Assembly (NCBI GenBank): GCA_002898975.1
Contig: BEID01000064.1
Coordinates: 1-7,205, forward strand
DNA: 7,205 nucleotides
Source: a bacterium HR27
Lineage (GTDB): Bacteria > Chloroflexota > Chloroflexia > Thermomicrobiales > Thermomicrobiaceae
Reading direction: 5' to 3'
This document shows, piece after piece, positions 6,390-7,205 of the stretch (positions are counted from its first letter, which is position 1; each line of letters opens with the position of its first letter). The position numbers were made by a program, and so were the translations under genes. The notes under the pieces are model-generated. The model was not told the origin of the DNA. It did no database searches and saw only the letters and a list, made by a program, of their open reading frames with translations.

Positions 6390-6950
6390 ATGATCGAGAC
6401 AGGTGACCTCAGGAAGGGCACGACGCTGCTCATCGACGGGGAACTCGTCCGCGTGCTCGACTTCCAGCACGTCAAGATGGGCCGCGGGAGTGCTTTCGTC
6501 CGGTTGACGCTCAAGAACCTGCGCACCGGAGCGACGACGACCACGACCGTGCAGGCGGGTACGCGCTTCGAACTCGCCCCGCTCGAGCGACACCGGGTCC
6601 AGTTCCTCTCCGAGGACAGCGGGCAGTATCACTTCATGGACACCGAGACGTTCGAGCAGTTCGCGGTCGATCGAGAGGCGCTCGGTGACGCCGTCAACTA
6701 CCTGAAGGAAGGGCTGCAACTCGATCTCCTCACCTACAACGGCCAGCCGGTCGAGGTCGAGCTGCCGGTGACGGTCGACCTGCGTGTCGTCGATACCCCG
6801 CCAGGGGTGCGCGGGGACACGCAGTCCGGCGGCGGCAAGCCGGCGACGCTCGAAAACGGCATCGTCGTCACGGTGCCGTTCTTCGTCGAGGTCGGCGATG
6901 TGGTCCGCGTCGACACGCGCACCGGTGAGTACATCGAACGGGTGAGCTGA
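6390..6950 (+). CDS. efp: Translation elongation factor P (EF-P)
   Basis: EF-P binds between the P and E sites of the ribosome and promotes peptide bond formation at consecutive prolines. The protein has 186 residues, the standard length, with three beta-barrel domains: a KOW-like domain at about 1-62, then OB-type domains at about 66-125 and 130-186. The last carries the conserved VRGDTQSGGGKPATLENG region. The loop that reaches the tRNA acceptor end reads HVKMGRGSAF, placing R32 where E. coli has its beta-lysylated Lys (KPGKG). The ATG at 6390 has AGGGGGA at 6376-6382 seven bases upstream. It follows a probable promoter and is two bases from accB. The Arg tip means the lysine modification route cannot apply at this position. 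Whether the Arg is rhamnosylated or unmodified is not visible here. Confidence 0.96.
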   Translation: MIETGDLRKGTTLLIDGELVRVLDFQHVKMGRGSAFVRLTLKNLRTGATTTTTVQAGTRFELAPLERHRVQFLSEDSGQYHFMDTETFEQFAVDREALGDAVNYLKEGLQLDLLTYNGQPVEVELPVTVDLRVVDTPPGVRGDTQSGGGKPATLENGIVVTVPFFVEVGDVVRVDTRTGEYIERVS

Positions 6951-6952
6951 GG

Positions 6953-7205
6953 ATGGCCGAACAGACGGAGTCCACGCAGCATCCAGACTACGCTGCGTTG
7001 ACGCGCACCGTCCGCGAACTGGTCGAAGTGATGCGGGCAGCCGGCCTGCAGCGCCTCGAGGTGGCGCAGGGGGACTTGCGCATCGCGCTCGAGAGCGCCA
7101 CGGCGGCTGTCGCACCCGCGACGCTCCCAGCGCAAGTGGTCGTCGCACCGGCACCGGTCGGCCAAGCGCCGGCCGCGGGCGAGACGGCGGTGGCTGAGCA
7201 GCTGG
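6953..7205 (+). CDS. accB: Acetyl-CoA carboxylase biotin carboxyl carrier protein (AccB), 5' part
   Basis: This is the N-terminal 84 codons of the biotin carrier subunit of acetyl-CoA carboxylase, which carries the carboxyl group for malonyl-CoA formation in fatty acid synthesis. The visible part has the family's N-terminal helix and strand, LVEVMRAAGLQRLEVAQGDLRIALE. An Ala/Pro/Val-rich flexible linker begins next. The biotinyl domain with its EAMKM-type lysine would lie beyond the window, so it is not confirmed. The ATG at 6953 is two bases after the efp stop, with GGTGAG at 6941-6946 inside the efp end as the likely ribosome binding site. The efp-accB order is common in bacteria, and accC often follows. 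Confidence 0.85.
   Translation, partial: MAEQTESTQHPDYAALTRTVRELVEVMRAAGLQRLEVAQGDLRIALESATAAVAPATLPAQVVVAPAPVGQAPAAGETAVAEQL

Noticed and set aside
5610..7154. 514-codon open frame on the minus strand
   Set aside because: It is antisense to the peptidase, efp and accB, all well supported. It is a GC-rich shadow.

Overview
The window is GC-rich and gene-dense, with every recognisable gene on the + strand and only two real intergenic gaps (about 163 and 87 bases). Many GTG starts and the tandem YFPETGH modules at the end of a secreted hydrolase suggest a thermophilic or deep-branching member of Chloroflexota, plausibly Thermomicrobia. That placement is inferred from gene style and was not tested by a search.

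Layout: (1) The end of a leucine biosynthesis operon. A short unidentified gene tail is followed by leuD and leuB, which overlap by GTGA, and then by a good intrinsic terminator at 1709-1755. (2) A second unit with a candidate extended -10 element. It begins with an unrecognised single-pass membrane protein carrying Thr/Pro-rich linkers and an ectodomain. A secreted glycoside hydrolase family 18 (YaaH/SleL-like) protein with two C-terminal YFPETGH modules follows. The unit then continues by GTGA overlaps into aroQ (type II dehydroquinase) and an M24B Xaa-Pro peptidase. (3) A third unit, after a clear TATACT -10 box, with efp (elongation factor P) and the first 84 codons of accB (biotin carboxyl carrier protein), which runs off the window end.

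How the genes work together: LeuD and LeuB catalyse consecutive steps of leucine synthesis. The aroQ - Xaa-Pro peptidase - efp - accB order is a known neighbourhood in Firmicutes and other bacteria, so most of the window is housekeeping. The accessory part is the membrane protein plus GH18 pair, inserted between leu and aroQ and translationally linked to aroQ. The points most worth a second look are that pair, the altered acidic motif of the GH18 active site, and an arginine at the modifiable loop tip of EF-P. I saw no mobile element, CRISPR array, tRNA or rRNA. No clearly new multi-gene system is evident beyond the envelope pair.
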